This document shows, piece after piece, positions 1-11,487 of a DNA stretch of 64,000 bases. Numbering within the stretch: the stretch's first letter is position 1; every line of letters begins with the position of its first letter. The translations under genes and the position numbers were made by a program. The stretch covers positions 558,001 through 622,000 of the forward strand of contig CAMUPU010000001.1 of NCBI GenBank assembly GCA_947095535.1, written 5' to 3'. The notes under the pieces were generated by a model. That model was given only the letters and a program-made list of their open reading frames with translations. It did not search any database and was not told where the DNA came from. This DNA comes from Poecilobothrus nobilitatus (taxonomy: Eukaryota; Arthropoda; Insecta; Diptera; Dolichopodidae).

Positions 1-1290
1 TTGGTATACCATTTGTTTATAAGATGTTTACCACTATTTTTAGTAACTGCAAATTGGTTAATAATTCCATTTAAGAATGTACTGAACTTACTTGCTTTTG
101 CATTTATATCAGAATAATAAATTGTCATTATGTCATTTACAGCAATCTTTCCACTAAACATATCAATATTATATTTAATCGTTTTAATTTTTTTATTATT
201 GTGTGATTCTTTTTTCCTACTCAGTTTTATGTTATGTTATTTTTAGAGTTTCATGGTCACTAATTTTTGCATTATGTTCCACATAATGCAAGGTTTCTGC
301 TAGACCTTCTCCAATCGGTTTGTTACCACCCGATCTATTAATGATTTTGACTCCTGTGTGATACGTGTGTATTCTTTAACTATTTGTTTAAAAAAAATTT
401 CTTCAAATATGTCTTTTATTTTAATCTTACAACTATCATTTTTAAGCCAATTTATATTGAAATCACCCATTATTATTATGTCTTCTTTTGTTTCATTTAA
501 TTTAATAATATATGCATTTAGTTCATTAAAAAATTAATCATTTACATTCATGTATTTTGGGAGTTTATATAGACCTATGGAAAGAATAATTTCTACAGCT
601 TAACCTAACATCCATGTAACATCCAAATTTCCTTCCTTGGACAATATTTATTAATGAGACTGGTATTCTAGTTATCTTTACAATAAAGTACAACCCCTCC
701 AGTATGTCTAGAGTGACTATCCACCCTTGTAACCGTTAACCATTGTTGTTGTAACCGTTAATTTCTATTAGTAAATCTTCATCGTCGCTTATTAGATGCG
801 TTTCAGTACAATACATCAACTTTTCTATTACAAGTTAAATTTTCTATTTCTGTAAAATTATTTACTACTCCTTGACTATGTATACATAAACATTCCACAT
901 TACTTGGTTGCTACAAGAATATTTTCTTTCTTTCTATTTTTATCTTTCTTAACAAGCTCGGACATTCTCTATCTAGCACATTGTGCGATATATTTAAACC
1001 AAGGTTTAATGCTTCATTTGCCTTTTTACATATAACACATTTGAACTCATGTGCCGTACAATCCTTTATCAAGTGATTTTCTCCACATTTCCTACATGTT
1101 TTTCCTTCAACAGTGCAATTTTCTTTTTTGTGTCCAAAACACTGGCAATTCACATATCTACGCACATCAAAGCTTTCATATACTCTAAAACTGTCCCATG
1201 CAATTTTTATTCTACCTAATTCCATTATTTTTTAAAATCTTCAACATTTACCTCAATAATTGCATTGTATTCATTTTGGGTTCTGTTGGT
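1..1290 (-). mobile_element. Non-LTR retrotransposon fragment (ORF1 end plus endonuclease of ORF2)
   Basis: Read on the minus strand, this holds the end of a zinc-knuckle ORF1 (1225-911) followed by an AP-type endonuclease domain of ORF2 running off the left edge. The endonuclease shows a TETHL block near 790, SRHTGG-VLY near 700, MGDFN near 470 and a T-R-I-T...S-LID-VVTN block near 350-320. These are the usual landmarks of Jockey/CR1/I-type LINE endonucleases. The endonuclease frame is broken by stops and shifts, so the copy is dead. RT lies outside the window. The clade is not resolved. Confidence 0.75.
911..1225 (-). pseudogene. LINE ORF1 (Gag-like) C-terminal part with zinc knuckles
   Basis: A 104-residue open frame with a run of Cys/His knuckles: C-Q-C-F-G-H-K-x4-C, then C-R-K-C-G-E-N-H-x4-C, then C-V-I-C-K with a later E-C-P. 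This triple-knuckle arrangement is typical of the nucleic-acid chaperone ORF1 proteins of Jockey/I-group LINEs, which bind element RNA in the cytoplasm. It ends just before the endonuclease region of ORF2, as expected for ORF1 to ORF2 order. The N-terminal RRM-like part is not recognisable upstream, so this is a partial gene. Confidence 0.72.
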
Positions 1291-1835
1291 TTTGTATCCT
1301 CGTATATATCTAATATCTCTGCCTTATTGTATTTTTACAGCTACTGCACTCTGCCATGTTATATCAACTATTAGATTTCTTAATTTATATAATCAATCTT
1401 ATCATATCTCAAATTAAATGAAATTTAAACTATTGTTAATGTAAAATGTATTAAAAAAATTAAAAATAAAAATTATAAAAATAAAAATTTTTTGTAAATA
1501 ATCAAAATAAAATTAAAGTTAAATGAATGCGTGTACGCGTACACGATACCCGATGCTTATCGCAGCACTGTTTATTAACCTTGAATCGAGTGTCTATTAT
1601 TATTGTGAATTGTTTTTATTTAATTTGAAACTTAACACTTGCATAAATATTGAAAAAACAATTTATGTATTTTTAACTATCAATAATTTGTATTTAAGTT
1701 TTTTCCCTTTTTTATTATTACTTTAAATAATATGTGAAAGATTATATTTTTTAAATAATTTGCAAGCAAATTCACTATAGTATTAATAAATTTATGAATT
1801 ATAATTTTAAAGTTTATAGTTTATTATTTTTTTAA
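1291..1835. other. AT-rich gap, possible decayed 3' LTR of the adjacent errantivirus
   Basis: No gene seen. It lies directly downstream (in minus orientation) of an Env C-terminus, where a 3' LTR would be expected, but no matching LTR was found on the other side of the element. It contains a perfect 14-base palindrome, GTGTACGCGTACAC, at 1531-1544. Short low-complexity ORFs here look like chance. Confidence 0.3.
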
Positions 1836-2708
1836 TTAACCAATATATCTTACCATCCCACAATTTGGAGAGACGACACGAGAAAAAAAAAAATTTCTTA
1901 AATAATAATGAATTAAAACTATTAGGGTTACCACTATTATTATTATTATTATTATTACAAATATCGTAAGAGTAAAATTAAAACTAACATTTTTGTGTTC
2001 TGTTAATTCTTTTAATTCTTTTATATTATTTTCCTGATTTATTACAATTTCATCAAAAGTTAATTTTTGTTCTGTAAATGTTACATTGTTGTTATACTGT
2101 TGTGGTATTATAAATTTATCGATGAATATTATAGATTTGCTGTTATACCTATTATTATCTACTTGAATAGTGCAATTATAAAAAGTTACGAAATAGTTTC
2201 CGTTAAGTATCGATACTCTTCCGTCACAAGTGCTATTGAATTTCTTTTGATTCATGTTTATTAGAATTAAAATATTGTTTTCTATTTCGTTATATTTTAC
2301 TTCCTTTTTTGTGTTAATTAATTTACAATTTCCTTTAAGAACACAATTTTTACTTAATTTTTGTTCTTTTACTGATTTACCTTTTTCGGAAGTGTAAGGT
2401 TTATTATTAATCCTAACTATATATTCCATTTCTTCATCAATTTGTTTATCTTTTGAATTTGGGACCGGTATTAACAATTTCTTATGAAAAACTGAAATTT
2501 CGGTTGGAATTTTAATAGCAAATACAATTGCATTGTCAAGATATTTGGCTACACCTAGTCTTATATTTAAAAGTTTTTTAAAATCTATATCGTTACTATT
2601 TATTTCCTCATTTGTTAATATGGTCGGATGCAATACTCCTAATCTAGCCGAGGCAAGATTATTTTGGATGTGCTCTACTTGATCCTTAATTAATTCTAAT
2701 TTAAGCAT
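1836..2708 (-). pseudogene. Errantivirus Env, C-terminal half with transmembrane anchor
   Basis: A 290-residue open frame matching the stalk and anchor part of errantivirus envelope proteins, which belong to the baculovirus F-protein-like fusion group. Seen directly: a conserved segment with ASARLGVLHP and ILTNEEI near residues 20-35 (the same block occurs in the env at 14.2 kb and in similar form in the env at 63.3 kb), several N-x-S/T sites and paired Cys in the middle, one strongly hydrophobic segment of about 25 residues near 245-270, and a short cytoplasmic tail. The signal peptide, furin site and fusion peptide are missing, so the protein cannot work. The long open frame in a deleted element is notable. 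Confidence 0.8.
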
Positions 2709-2929
2709 AAGTTGTAAAAAAAAGCTTTCTTCTAAGAATTCGTTTTTTAAAGATTGAGATTTTAAAGATTTAAAAGATTGGGATTTTTCTGAGTTAGTTT
2801 TGAAAAATTTTATTATTATTAATTGTTCTTACATTATCTATTCTATTCTTATAATATCTATTGTTCTTACATTATCCAAAAGTTTTAACTTAGCGTACAT
2901 AAATTTCTATCATATTTGAATTTTCAGGA

Positions 2930-3560
2930 ATGTGAGCTCTTGTATTGCTATCTATTTTTCTATCAAAATTTCAAATAAATCTCTACTAATATTTTCCGGT
3001 TTCCTAACATCAAGATCATAATTGGTAATTAACACTAATAAATTCATCAAACAATTCTGTTAAATTACATACCTGCAATATATCAGAATAGCTTTTGTGT
3101 AGTTGGGAATGTTGTTTCAGTTTCGTTTTTACGTCTTCCCATGAAGGCTCGTCTCCCAATTGTCTAATACATTTTTCAGCTTCATTTTCCAGTTTTTGGT
3201 TTAATATTATTTCGTCACAATATTGTAGCAGTTGTTGGTTGTTTCCTCATAATTCTCTTGAATTTTCTACAGATTTTATGAATGATGTTAAACTATGTTC
3301 ATTATTAGCAGAAAATGTTTTTAGATAACGAAATTGACTAATAATATTATCAGTACTTAAATTAAATGCGTTTTGTTGACTTGCTTGTTTTTGTTGTTGT
3401 TGTTGGAAGATTTGTTGTTGTTGGAAGATTTGTTGTTGTTGTAGGTTTATTCGTCCTTCCTATCGAATTACAACTCTGGAGAGTTCATCAATTTGATTTC
3501 TTAATTCAACGATTGTAGTCATATTTTCACTGTTTCTTAAAAGCTTTTGTTTCACAATAT
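2930..3560 (-). pseudogene. Ty3/Gypsy Gag-like fragment with Gln-rich repeat
   Basis: On the minus strand, a Gln-rich stretch made of repeats of an IFQQQQ-type unit (about 3450-3380) is followed by a helical Gag-like segment with a QLGDEPSW-x2-V-x-TKL block near 3150, resembling the capsid region of Gypsy-group Gag proteins. A stop interrupts the frame near 3248. The Gln-rich unit may reflect expansion of a short tandem repeat. Assignment to the same element as the Env at 1836-2708 is by strand and proximity only. Confidence 0.5.
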
Positions 3561-4075
3561 TAGTAGTATTAATGTTTCGAATTTTTGGTATAAAGCTTGG
3601 TTGTATTTATTTTATTAAACTCAAAATTTATTTTATTTATTTTACACAAAATTTTAAAAAAATATTTAAAAAAATTTTTCACTTATTAAACTTTTTAAAA
3701 AAACAAGGTTCAAAATTTAATCTTCAGATTGATTTATTAATTGAATATATTAATTAAAAGATAGTAAGGAAATGCTAAATTGCATTTCCTGTTTTGAATT
3801 AATTTATTTATCAAAAGGTGAATGAGTTTTACATAATTTTAAATTAATCAAGGTTAATTGCTAATTGTATAATATAACTCGCGTGCATCAAGATTTTTGT
3901 TGTTATTTGCTAGTTTTAAATACTTCCGGTTAGAACTCTATTTTCTTTTAAAACCTCAAAAGTATTTTTTCAAAAATCTAGGTATTTAAATATGAGATAT
4001 ACCAACTCATACAACTTTAGAGTTTACAATAAAAATTTAGTTAATATACCTTGATTTTCTAAAATGCACATTTTC
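3561..4075. other. AT-rich sequence without a recognisable gene
   Basis: Possible leader or 5' LTR position of the minus-strand errantivirus, but no primer-binding site or LTR match was found. The short plus-strand ORF at 3572-3757 is K/F/I low-complexity and is considered chance. Confidence 0.3.
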
Positions 4076-4079
4076 ACAA

Positions 4080-4260
4080 TATAATCGCACCCAGAGTTTA
4101 TAATAAATTACCAAGTGAACTTAGACTAATTAGAACTTATTCTCAATTTTCATCAAAAATCAACGCCTGGTTGCTATCATTCAACTAAGAATAATGTAGA
4201 AAATATATGTTGACTGTAATAAAGTGATTTATTAAATAGTTATTCTATAATCTTATTTGT
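4080..4260 (+). mobile_element. 3' tail of a non-LTR retrotransposon (plus strand)
   Basis: About 32 residues of an RVYNKLPSELR-x-IR type segment followed by a stop match the extreme C-terminus of LINE ORF2 proteins (compare YNNLPNEMK at 25.1 kb and a similar YNKLPRDLKE block at 10.7 kb). The segment is 5'-truncated, and a TAATAAAG-like end follows near 4220. It is too short to assign a clade. Confidence 0.5.
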
Positions 4261-4732
4261 CCTTATATTATTTTTGTTTTTGCTGCAGTTAACAAACTGT
4301 ATAATTTTAGCCTTAATAAGTTAAATTGTTTTTTTTAAATTGTTATAATTGAGTGTTTCTAAGACTCCATTTTTGTTGGTTTTGTCATGTGTTATTTGAA
4401 TTTAAATTTTGATTTTTGTTTATGTTTAGTTTTGAATTTATTTATGTTTAGCTTTGAATTAACTTGAATTGAGTCTCGAAATTTGAATTTTAGTTTTGAT
4501 TTTTTTTTAATTTGAATTCTAGTTGTTATTAACCCCACAACGTTATTTAATTGAATTTTATATAAATAAATTAGTTTGTAAACTCAGCATCACATTTTTT
4601 CTTTTAATTAAATACTGATTGCAATATAAATCGTAAATTTAAGTATTTTTATTAATTTTTTTATGTATTTGGTAAATAAAAAACAAAATTAGGTAGAATT
4701 GAATAGTCAAAAGAATTATTTTTATTGATTTC

Positions 4733-5060
4733 TTAAAGTAAATAATAGGAATTGTTTTGAGCGGATTCTATTCTAGCGGACTGTATTTGAAATACTGGAT
4801 CCCAAACAATGTTGCCGTATTCTAGAATAGATGGCATTAAAGAACAATAGAGAGATTTTGTCACAGCTATTTTACTAAATTCTTTAGGTCTTCTTTTGGT
4901 GAACTCTAATTTTATTTGCCTTTTAAATCGTGTGCTCATAGTGAAGATGGAAGTTCAGCTTGTCATCCAAAAGAATCCCAAGGGCAGTCATACGGTACAC
5001 ACTCTCTACAGTTACATTATCAATCGAATAATCAAGTAAAATAGTAAATCTTTTCTTGAA
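4733..5060 (-). mobile_element. LINE RT C-terminal fragment (minus), same family as 53.1-53.4 kb
   Basis: The minus strand encodes a DYSIDNVTVE-type block, then LGILLDDKLNFHLHYE, then an FSKIAVTKSLYCSL and SILEYGNIVW block. The same blocks in the same order occur at 53391-53080, so these are two copies of one LINE family. The region lies C-terminal to the RT YxDD motif. It is truncated at both ends and frame-shifted around 4940. Confidence 0.68.
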
Positions 5061-5950
5061 GAAGTTATAATCTTGCATTTCTGAATAACTCTACCTTGTT
5101 AATGCTTTTCATCATGGAGAAGCTCATCTTGGAGAAGCAACATCAGAACTATTTTTAATAGCGTACGTAAAATATTTTCAGAATAATATTTTTTATTATT
5201 TGTTTGGAGTTCCATATTTAATTATTATACATATTAAATAGTATAATGTAAGATAGTTTTTATATATTTATTTTTTTTTATACGATTTAAGATATGAGTA
5301 TGATTTGTTAGATATTTCCTGTTATATTTTTATACCTTTTCTTTTGCTAGCGGTATTAAAATGGATTTTGGAACATGTATTATATTTCTTCTGTTTTAAC
5401 TTATTCAATATTTTTTGTTAAATTTTTCATAAGTGTGAGTAGAAATTTCTATACATTTTAGTTTCTATTCTTATTGTTATAGCTATTCTTTGATTTAAGG
5501 CCCTGCTCCACTAGTCTTTTTTTAAAAGTCTTAAAGACTGTATTCTAGAAGAATTAATGAAAGATTTTAAAACGCTTTACAGTGATAGAGACAGAAGAAT
5601 GACTTTTTTCCGAAATAAAGTGATTCTATTCAAATAAAAAGTGGGTATGTCCGAAAAAAAGGCGTTGAATCGAACAAAAAGTTGTTGTATCAGAAAAAAA
5701 AGTTGACCTGGGAAAAGTTGTTTTAGTAAAAGTTGACGATTGTCAAATCCCAAATTCACTTTTCCTTGTAAACAAATAAACAAAAGTCAAAATAAGTATA
5801 GTAATACAGTACTTATAGCGTGACACAAAATTTGTAAAAATATATTTATATATTTACTTTTATATAATATATTTTTATATATATATTTTTCAAATATCGG
5901 CACCTCAGGGCTCTCATCTTTCGAATATAGAATTTTTCTATTTATTTATT
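5061..5950. other. AT-rich intergenic sequence, nothing recognised
   Basis: No coding domain is evident. At 5577-5783 a repetitive stretch alternates AAAAAG with short GC-containing words; it translates to a low-complexity ORF judged non-coding. Confidence 0.3.
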
Positions 5951-5960
5951 TTCAGCGAGT

Positions 5961-6100
5961 TTGCGAGCATCGTCGACAGTTATGCCCGCCAAACGGAAAT
6001 CGATTGGTTTTTCTACATCTGAAGCAGAAAAGAAAAAGATGTTTCGAGCTTCAGAAACAGGTGTTTTGGTTTTTTTCGTTGTCCAGTCTAAACGGTTTGA
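5961..6100 (+). pseudogene. Possible N-terminus of a Helitron-type Rep/helicase protein
   Basis: An ATG at 5982 opens a frame beginning MPAKRKSIG followed by SEAEKKK and FRASET. Many arthropod Helitron helicase-like proteins begin with a short basic segment of this kind, ending in RA(S/N)ET. The similarity stops after about 27 residues and no Rep or helicase domain follows, so this would be a captured or truncated start only. This is a recollection of family style, not an alignment, and may be wrong. Confidence 0.3.
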
Positions 6101-7000
6101 CCGATTAAATTGCAAAATTTGTACAATGGTTCTCCTATTATTTGCAAGGGGATTATCTAAATAGAAATAAATTTTTGTTGAGTTGTGTAGGCCGGTTTGG
6201 GCACGAGAGCCAACTGGATTTTTTTCGGTTTGACCGATTGACTTGAAATTTTGTATAAGATTTCTTCTCGGATAAACAATTTCCCCATGCGAAATTTGGT
6301 TGCTATATATTAACTAATTTCAACCCGGCCGGCTTCCAAATTTTTTTTGTTCCCGATTTATGTCCAATTTTGTGAGATGTTTTTATAGGCTGAAAGGAGG
6401 CCTGAAACAAAATTTTTGTTGAGTTTCGTTAACCCGTTTTAGCACGACGTCCTAATGAAATTTCTTTAATCTTTTTGTTGTACCGACGCGAGGGTTTATT
6501 GAGTTTTTGAATTTTTTTGTTGTCCTAACTGTTAGACCAATGTAGTTAAACATTAGCATAAGCGTTGCTCTTTAGTATAGAAGCTCACTGACCAAATTTG
6601 GTTAAAATCTATTAACTCGGTTGGGCACGACAGTTCATATATTTGACAGTCTTTGTTTTCATAGTATTCCAGGGTCAAGAATATTTGATGAATAATGAAC
6701 ACCAATTATTGGGCTCTAAATAATAACACTAGAATTTAAATTTTAGTTTAAATTATTTATCAACTTTATGATTTGAGTCCCGTCTTAAGACTGATTTGTT
6801 AAACATTCAATTTTTAAAATACAAGATCTTTAATTTTTTATTTTACAAAAACAATTTGCTTATCTAAATACTAATTATAATTTATTAATCGAAAATATCT
6901 TTTGAAACAAAATTCAGTATCAATTCAGTATCGAATTACAAAAGCAAACTTACTTATTACAAAATCATTATATTTATTAACAAATGTTCGTACTGAATTT
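6101..7000. other. Diverged repeat-like sequence, no gene
   Basis: Contains loosely repeated phrases such as GGTTTGACCGATT (near 6095 and 6220) and GGCACGA (near 6198, 6433 and 6618). This suggests decayed non-coding transposon sequence with internal repetition. No coding frame is supported. Confidence 0.35.
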
Positions 7001-7038
7001 TGTCTACGAAACGGGTCTTTTTTGTCAAAAACGTCAAA

Positions 7039-7967
7039 ATGAATAATAACAAAAATAGTGATCTATGCAAAAAGAAAATTAATTTAAAAAAGACTTTGAG
7101 CTTACAATGCAATGGAGAATGCAGAAAATGGTGCTGCGGAACCTGTACAGGATTGAAAAAGATCCGCGAAATCATCTCAGATGCAGAGAAAATTTGGCTG
7201 TGCAAGTTGTGTAATACTAAGCGTCAGAAAAGAAAATCTGAATTGGAACATCTTTTCTGAATAACACGGCCAGAGTAAATATAAAAAAAACTTTGGATGA
7301 CACAATAGATAGAGATTTTGTAACAAACATCACAAAACGTTGAATTCCAAAAAATGCAAAGTGAGGTTAAATAATTCAAGGAATATCTAAATAGTCTGCT
7401 TGAGGAGAACCTTGGCTTAAAAAATAAAATTCTGATTCTAAAAGATGAAATTCTCCATAATAAAGTGGAGTTCGAAAAAATAAAACAAAAGCAAATAGTG
7501 GAACAAATAGAAATCTGTGGAATAAAAGATGGAAATATAGAAATTGAACCTATTTATTATATCATTAAAAAACTGGGTCATGAAATTGGAATGGTAATTG
7601 AGCCAAATATAATATCAAACATATTTAAAACAAACAAAATTTCAGAAAGGTTATTTGAGTCAAATAAATTAATTGTAGAATTTGATAACATTCAAAACAA
7701 AAGTGCATTTATGAAATTAGTAAAGAAAAGAAAAGATCACTAACAATGAATGTAATATGTGACAAAGATACGAAGGAAAGGGATCTTATATTTGTCAATG
7801 AGAAATTAACACCATATTTCAGCTATGTATCTAAAAAAGCTAAAGATATGAAAAGAAATAAAATAATTGAGTTTACATGGATTAAAAATGGTAGATTGTT
7901 TATACGTAAAAATTCGAAATCAAAAATAAATAGAATATTACACGAATCGCACTTAAATGTCGAATAA
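7039..7967 (+). pseudogene. LINE ORF1: PHD-like finger, coiled coil, FP-like domain
   Basis: The first ATG in frame is at 7039 (the open frame itself begins earlier, at a TTG). Residues 10-65 hold a Cys-rich cluster, with CNGECRKWCCGTCTG followed by WLCKLC, resembling a PHD finger with one degraded Cys pair. The frame closes at 7260, and a Lys/Glu-rich, probably coiled-coil region follows in shifted frames. From 7465 to 7967 two offset frames give a domain like the C-terminal part of baculovirus FP proteins: IFVNEKLTP, then KKAKDMKR, then FTWIKNGRLFIRKN. ORF1 overlaps the start of ORF2 by 11 bases. At least two frameshifts and stops inactivate it. Confidence 0.7.
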
Positions 7968-8425
7968 TTTAGTATTTGATTTGGCATTGATTATTCATAT
8001 AAATAACGTATATAAAAATTTTGACATAACACTGACTAATGAGAATACATTAAAAGTTCTATATTTAAATGCTAGAAGTATAAAATATAAAATCGATGAC
8101 CTAACGTACTTATTGGATACTCTTAAACAATCAATTCATATAATTACTATAACTGAAACCTGGTTGCTTAACTCTGAAACGAACCACATATATATAAAAA
8201 AATATTCTCCAATATTTTGCTGTAGACAATCACGTCTAGGTGGAGGTGCAGCAATATTTGTTCACAAGAGTATAAATTATGTAACAAACCATACATTTAG
8301 TGAAGACTTTAATAGTTTTATTAGTATAAAAATTGATTATAATGAACTTATATATAAGATATCGTCAATTTATAGACCTCCAGAAAAAAACTCGGTATTA
8401 GTTGACAAATTTTTAAAAAATTCTA

Positions 8426-8510
8426 CAATTATTAATGTTTTTTATATTTTTAGATTTTCAAGTTGATCTTCAAACTTGAAAATCTAAAAATATAAAAACA
8501 TTAATAATTG
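8426..8510. repeat. Inverted duplication inside LINE endonuclease
   Basis: Arms at 8426-8464 and 8473-8510 are reverse complements differing by one T in a T-run, with an 8-base spacer. The right arm carries the expected codons leading into GDFN. The left arm is therefore the inverted copy and it ends the reading frame. Confidence 0.9.
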
Positions 8511-9761
8511 GAGATTTTAATTTTAATTTGTTAAATGCTAATGATAACAATAATAAACGATACAAAAATATTGTTGAGTCAAATGGTTACGTCTTTTGTC
8601 ATAATCAGTGTACTAGTCCTATATCTAATACATGTCTCGACCATGTTATGTAGAATGACCCTACAGCTCAAATTGTCATATCTCCTTTTGAACATATATA
8701 GCTTTTGAACATATGGGATTAATAGTAGAAATTAAAAATTCAAAACTCACAAATATAAAATTTAAAAAAATTTTAATGAATGATAATAATAATAAGCAAC
8801 TGATTAAAAAACTAGATTACGACAAAGTAAAAGAAAAATTGAATGGTTTTATTGTCAAAGCAACAGATGTAAATGATATTGCAAATGAAATAATAAATAA
8901 AATTAAAAACAGTATGGAAACAGTATACAAAATAAAAACAGTGATTATTTGAAATTTAAATACTGGCGTAATAAATTAACAGAAATGAAAAGAAAATGTA
9001 AAGAAAACTACGATGTAAAGAAATTTAATGAAGCTTCTGGAGATGCCAGGAAGAATTGGAAATACTTGAAGGAAATAATAAACCCATTTATTATATGTAG
9101 AAGAAAAATATAAAAAAATTGAAAATTTTAATAAATATTATTGCACGATAGGTGAAGAAATGGCTAAAAATTTTAATAATATATATCTCCGCAAAATTAG
9201 AACAAATAAGATCTTTCAGTTTAAATTAATTAATAAATCCGAAACAATAAAACTAATTAGTAATTTGAATAACACTAACTCTAAAGATTCAGTTGGAATT
9301 TCAACCTTATTCATAAAAAAATGTAAATTGGCTGATAACATAATGAAGTTCATAAATGCGTCATTAACTCAAAGTAAAATGCCAGAAATAATTAAAATAA
9401 ATAAAATTTTACCAATTTACAGAAATGGTTATATTCAAGATATAAATAATTTTAGACCCATTTCTATATCTTCGACAATTAGTAAAATTATAGAGATATT
9501 TGTAAATACCCAAATGATAGAATTCTTAAATACAGAAACACTAACTCAGAATAAACAATACGGTTTCAAAAAAAAACCTAACACCGAAGCAGCATTATTT
9601 GATGTCGTTTCAGAGCTTCAGTCTGGACTAGATAAAAATAAAAAGACAGTAGCTATATTTTTCGACCTTAAGAAAGCCTTTGATTCTGTTGATAGGAGCA
9701 AATTACTAAAAGTACTTTTTGAGATGAGGATCATGGTCAAGGAACTTAAATGGTTTGAAAG

Positions 9762-9894
9762 TTATTTGAATAATCGAATTCAATTTACTGAATGTGATGG
9801 AATGAGAAGCTCACAACATTATGCATAATTCACATAATGTTGTGAGCTTCTCATTTCATCACATTCAGTAAATTGAATTCGATTATTCAAATAA
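9762..9894. repeat. Inverted duplication inside LINE RT domain
   Basis: Arms at 9762-9823 and 9833-9894 (62 bases each) are nearly perfect reverse complements around a 9-base spacer. The left arm is in coding context after the RT first-Asp motif. The right arm is the inverted copy, after which the RT frame resumes with the Q-G-S motif. Confidence 0.9.
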
Positions 9895-11032
9895 AAGTGT
9901 CATCCAGGGTAGTTCGCTAGGCCTAACTCTGTTTGCGTGCTAAATTAGTAGCCTGTTAAATGTTAATATACGAGGTAAACCGTTCATGTACGCTGATGAC
10001 TTAGTTATTGTCTATAAAGAAGACACATTGGATAACCTACAAAAGACCATAGATGTAGACTCAGTACTAATAAATGGTTGGATGAACAATCACAACCTGA
10101 CAATAAATTAAAACAAAACAAAATATATGATTTTAAAAGGTGTTAGTACTGACATCTTAAATATAAAATATAATCATCATAATATTGCTCAAGTGGAGGA
10201 ATATAAGTATCTAGGTGTTGTTGTAGATAATAAACTAAGTTGTAACCCGCAAATTGATCTACAAATGAGTAAAGGGAGGAAACTGGCTGGCATATTTAAA
10301 TTTGTCAATAATAGGGTGCATTTCAAACTGAAAAGACCTTTGTATACAGTATGTTTCACAGCAGTGTTGCCTATGCAATACAAATTTGAGATAATACATT
10401 TAGTAAAGACCTAAATCAATTACAAAAGTTACAAAACAAAGCCATAAAAAATTTATACGCTTATAAACACAGAACTTCAACTAAATTAATTCATGAGACT
10501 CATGCAATTTTAACACTTTATCTAGAAAATACAGACTAGTTACACAAGCACATATGATGATTACAGAAAATATTAACACAACATAAAATATACTACAAAA
10601 CAACGAATATCGCCAATACCATACTAGAAACGGAACAAACATTGGAATAACTTCTTCAAGAAAAAAATGAACGGATTAGATACAATCTATAATTTAGCAT
10701 ATTATATAAGTATTATAATAAATTACCAAGAGATTTAAAAGAAATTGAACATTTACATACATTTAAAAACAAAACAAATGAATTTTTTTTGACTAAAATA
10801 TGAAGCTAATTTTACTAAATATAAGAAAACTAATTTAGATTTTTTTTTTTTCATTTGAATTGAATATATGATAAATAAAATATGTTATTAAAGAATTGCT
10901 TGTAAGTACTATATTAATATTTAATATATATTATACTGGTTATAAAGATTATTATGTTGATTTTAAAATTGCTATTGATATAAATATTGTTGTTATTATT
11001 ATTGAAAAATTATAATATTATATTGCACTCTG

Positions 11033-11487
11033 TACGAGCATTTTTAGCTTTTATTGAGATTAAAAAAATAAAAAATACGAAATCTCGGTTTTCAAAAGCT
11101 CATTTTTACAAAATCTCGTTTTACAAAATCTTGTTTTACAAAATCTTGTTTTTACAAAATCTCGTATTTTTTTTGTATTTATTTTTTAATTTGCGCCGCC
11201 CAAATTTAAAAATAAAATCACAAAAAAAAACAAGATTTTGTAAAAATGAAACAAAGATAGGTATTCATTTTTAAATAATAAACTTTTAAAAATTGAATTA
11301 CTAAATCAACTGTCTTACACCATATAAGTTACGGCCTAACCTAAAATTTAATGTATTATTTTTGCTGTACTAGAAACGAGATTTATCGAAATTTAAAAAA
11401 ACGAGATTTTGTAAAACAAAATTTTGAAAAAACGCGATTTTGCAGAACGAGATTTTGAAAACCGAAATTTCGTATCGCTCCGGTACA
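11033..11487. repeat. Foldback-type element with subterminal TTTTACAAAATCTCG repeats
   Basis: The left part (about 11070-11165) has four or five tandem copies of a unit close to TTTTACAAAATCTCG. The right part (11230-11480) has inverted, diverged copies of the same unit. The outer sequence TACGAAATCTCGGTTTTC at 11075 is matched by the reverse complement of GAAAACCGAAATTTCGTA at 11457-11474. This is the layout of Foldback-like DNA elements with repetitive inverted ends. No transposase is present. Confidence 0.65.

Larger units (their letters stand above)
1836..3560 (-). mobile_element. Errantivirus (Ty3/Gypsy) remnant: Gag piece next to Env piece, pol missing
   Basis: Minus-strand order is a Gag-like segment (about 3560-2930), a 220-base AT-rich joint, then the C-terminal half of Env (2708-1836). 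Protease, RT, RNase H and integrase are absent, so about 3.5 kb or more appears to have been lost internally. Neither LTR nor a tRNA-Ser primer site could be located, so outer limits are unknown. The Env half is the best preserved part. Confidence 0.65.
7957..10803 (+). pseudogene. LINE ORF2: AP endonuclease and reverse transcriptase
   Basis: Endonuclease: LYLNARSI near 8064, ITETWLL near 8150, GGGAAIFV near 8240, SSIYRPP near 8363, GDFN at 8511 and TCLDHV near 8630. RT: FRPISIS near 9450, the first catalytic Asp in FDLKKAFDS near 9660, a Q-G-S-x-LGL block just after the second inverted duplication near 9900, and YADDLVIVY at 9988-10014. The C-terminal YNKLPRDLKE-like segment lies at 10720-10760. 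Inverted copies of the element's own sequence interrupt both the endonuclease and RT domains, and multiple stops occur between 8640 and 9160 and after 9828. Confidence 0.8.
7000..10880 (+). mobile_element. CR1-type non-LTR retrotransposon, near full length but broken
   Basis: Plus-strand order: ORF1 with a Cys-rich PHD-like finger and a baculovirus-FP-like domain (7039-7967), then ORF2 with endonuclease (7957-8660) and reverse transcriptase (about 9160-10400) ending near 10803, then a short 3' region with AATAAA near 10873. A PHD-type finger plus FP domain in ORF1 is characteristic of CR1-group elements. Several stops and shifts, and two inverted duplications inside ORF2 (8426-8510 and 9762-9894), show it is inactive. 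Confidence 0.8.
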
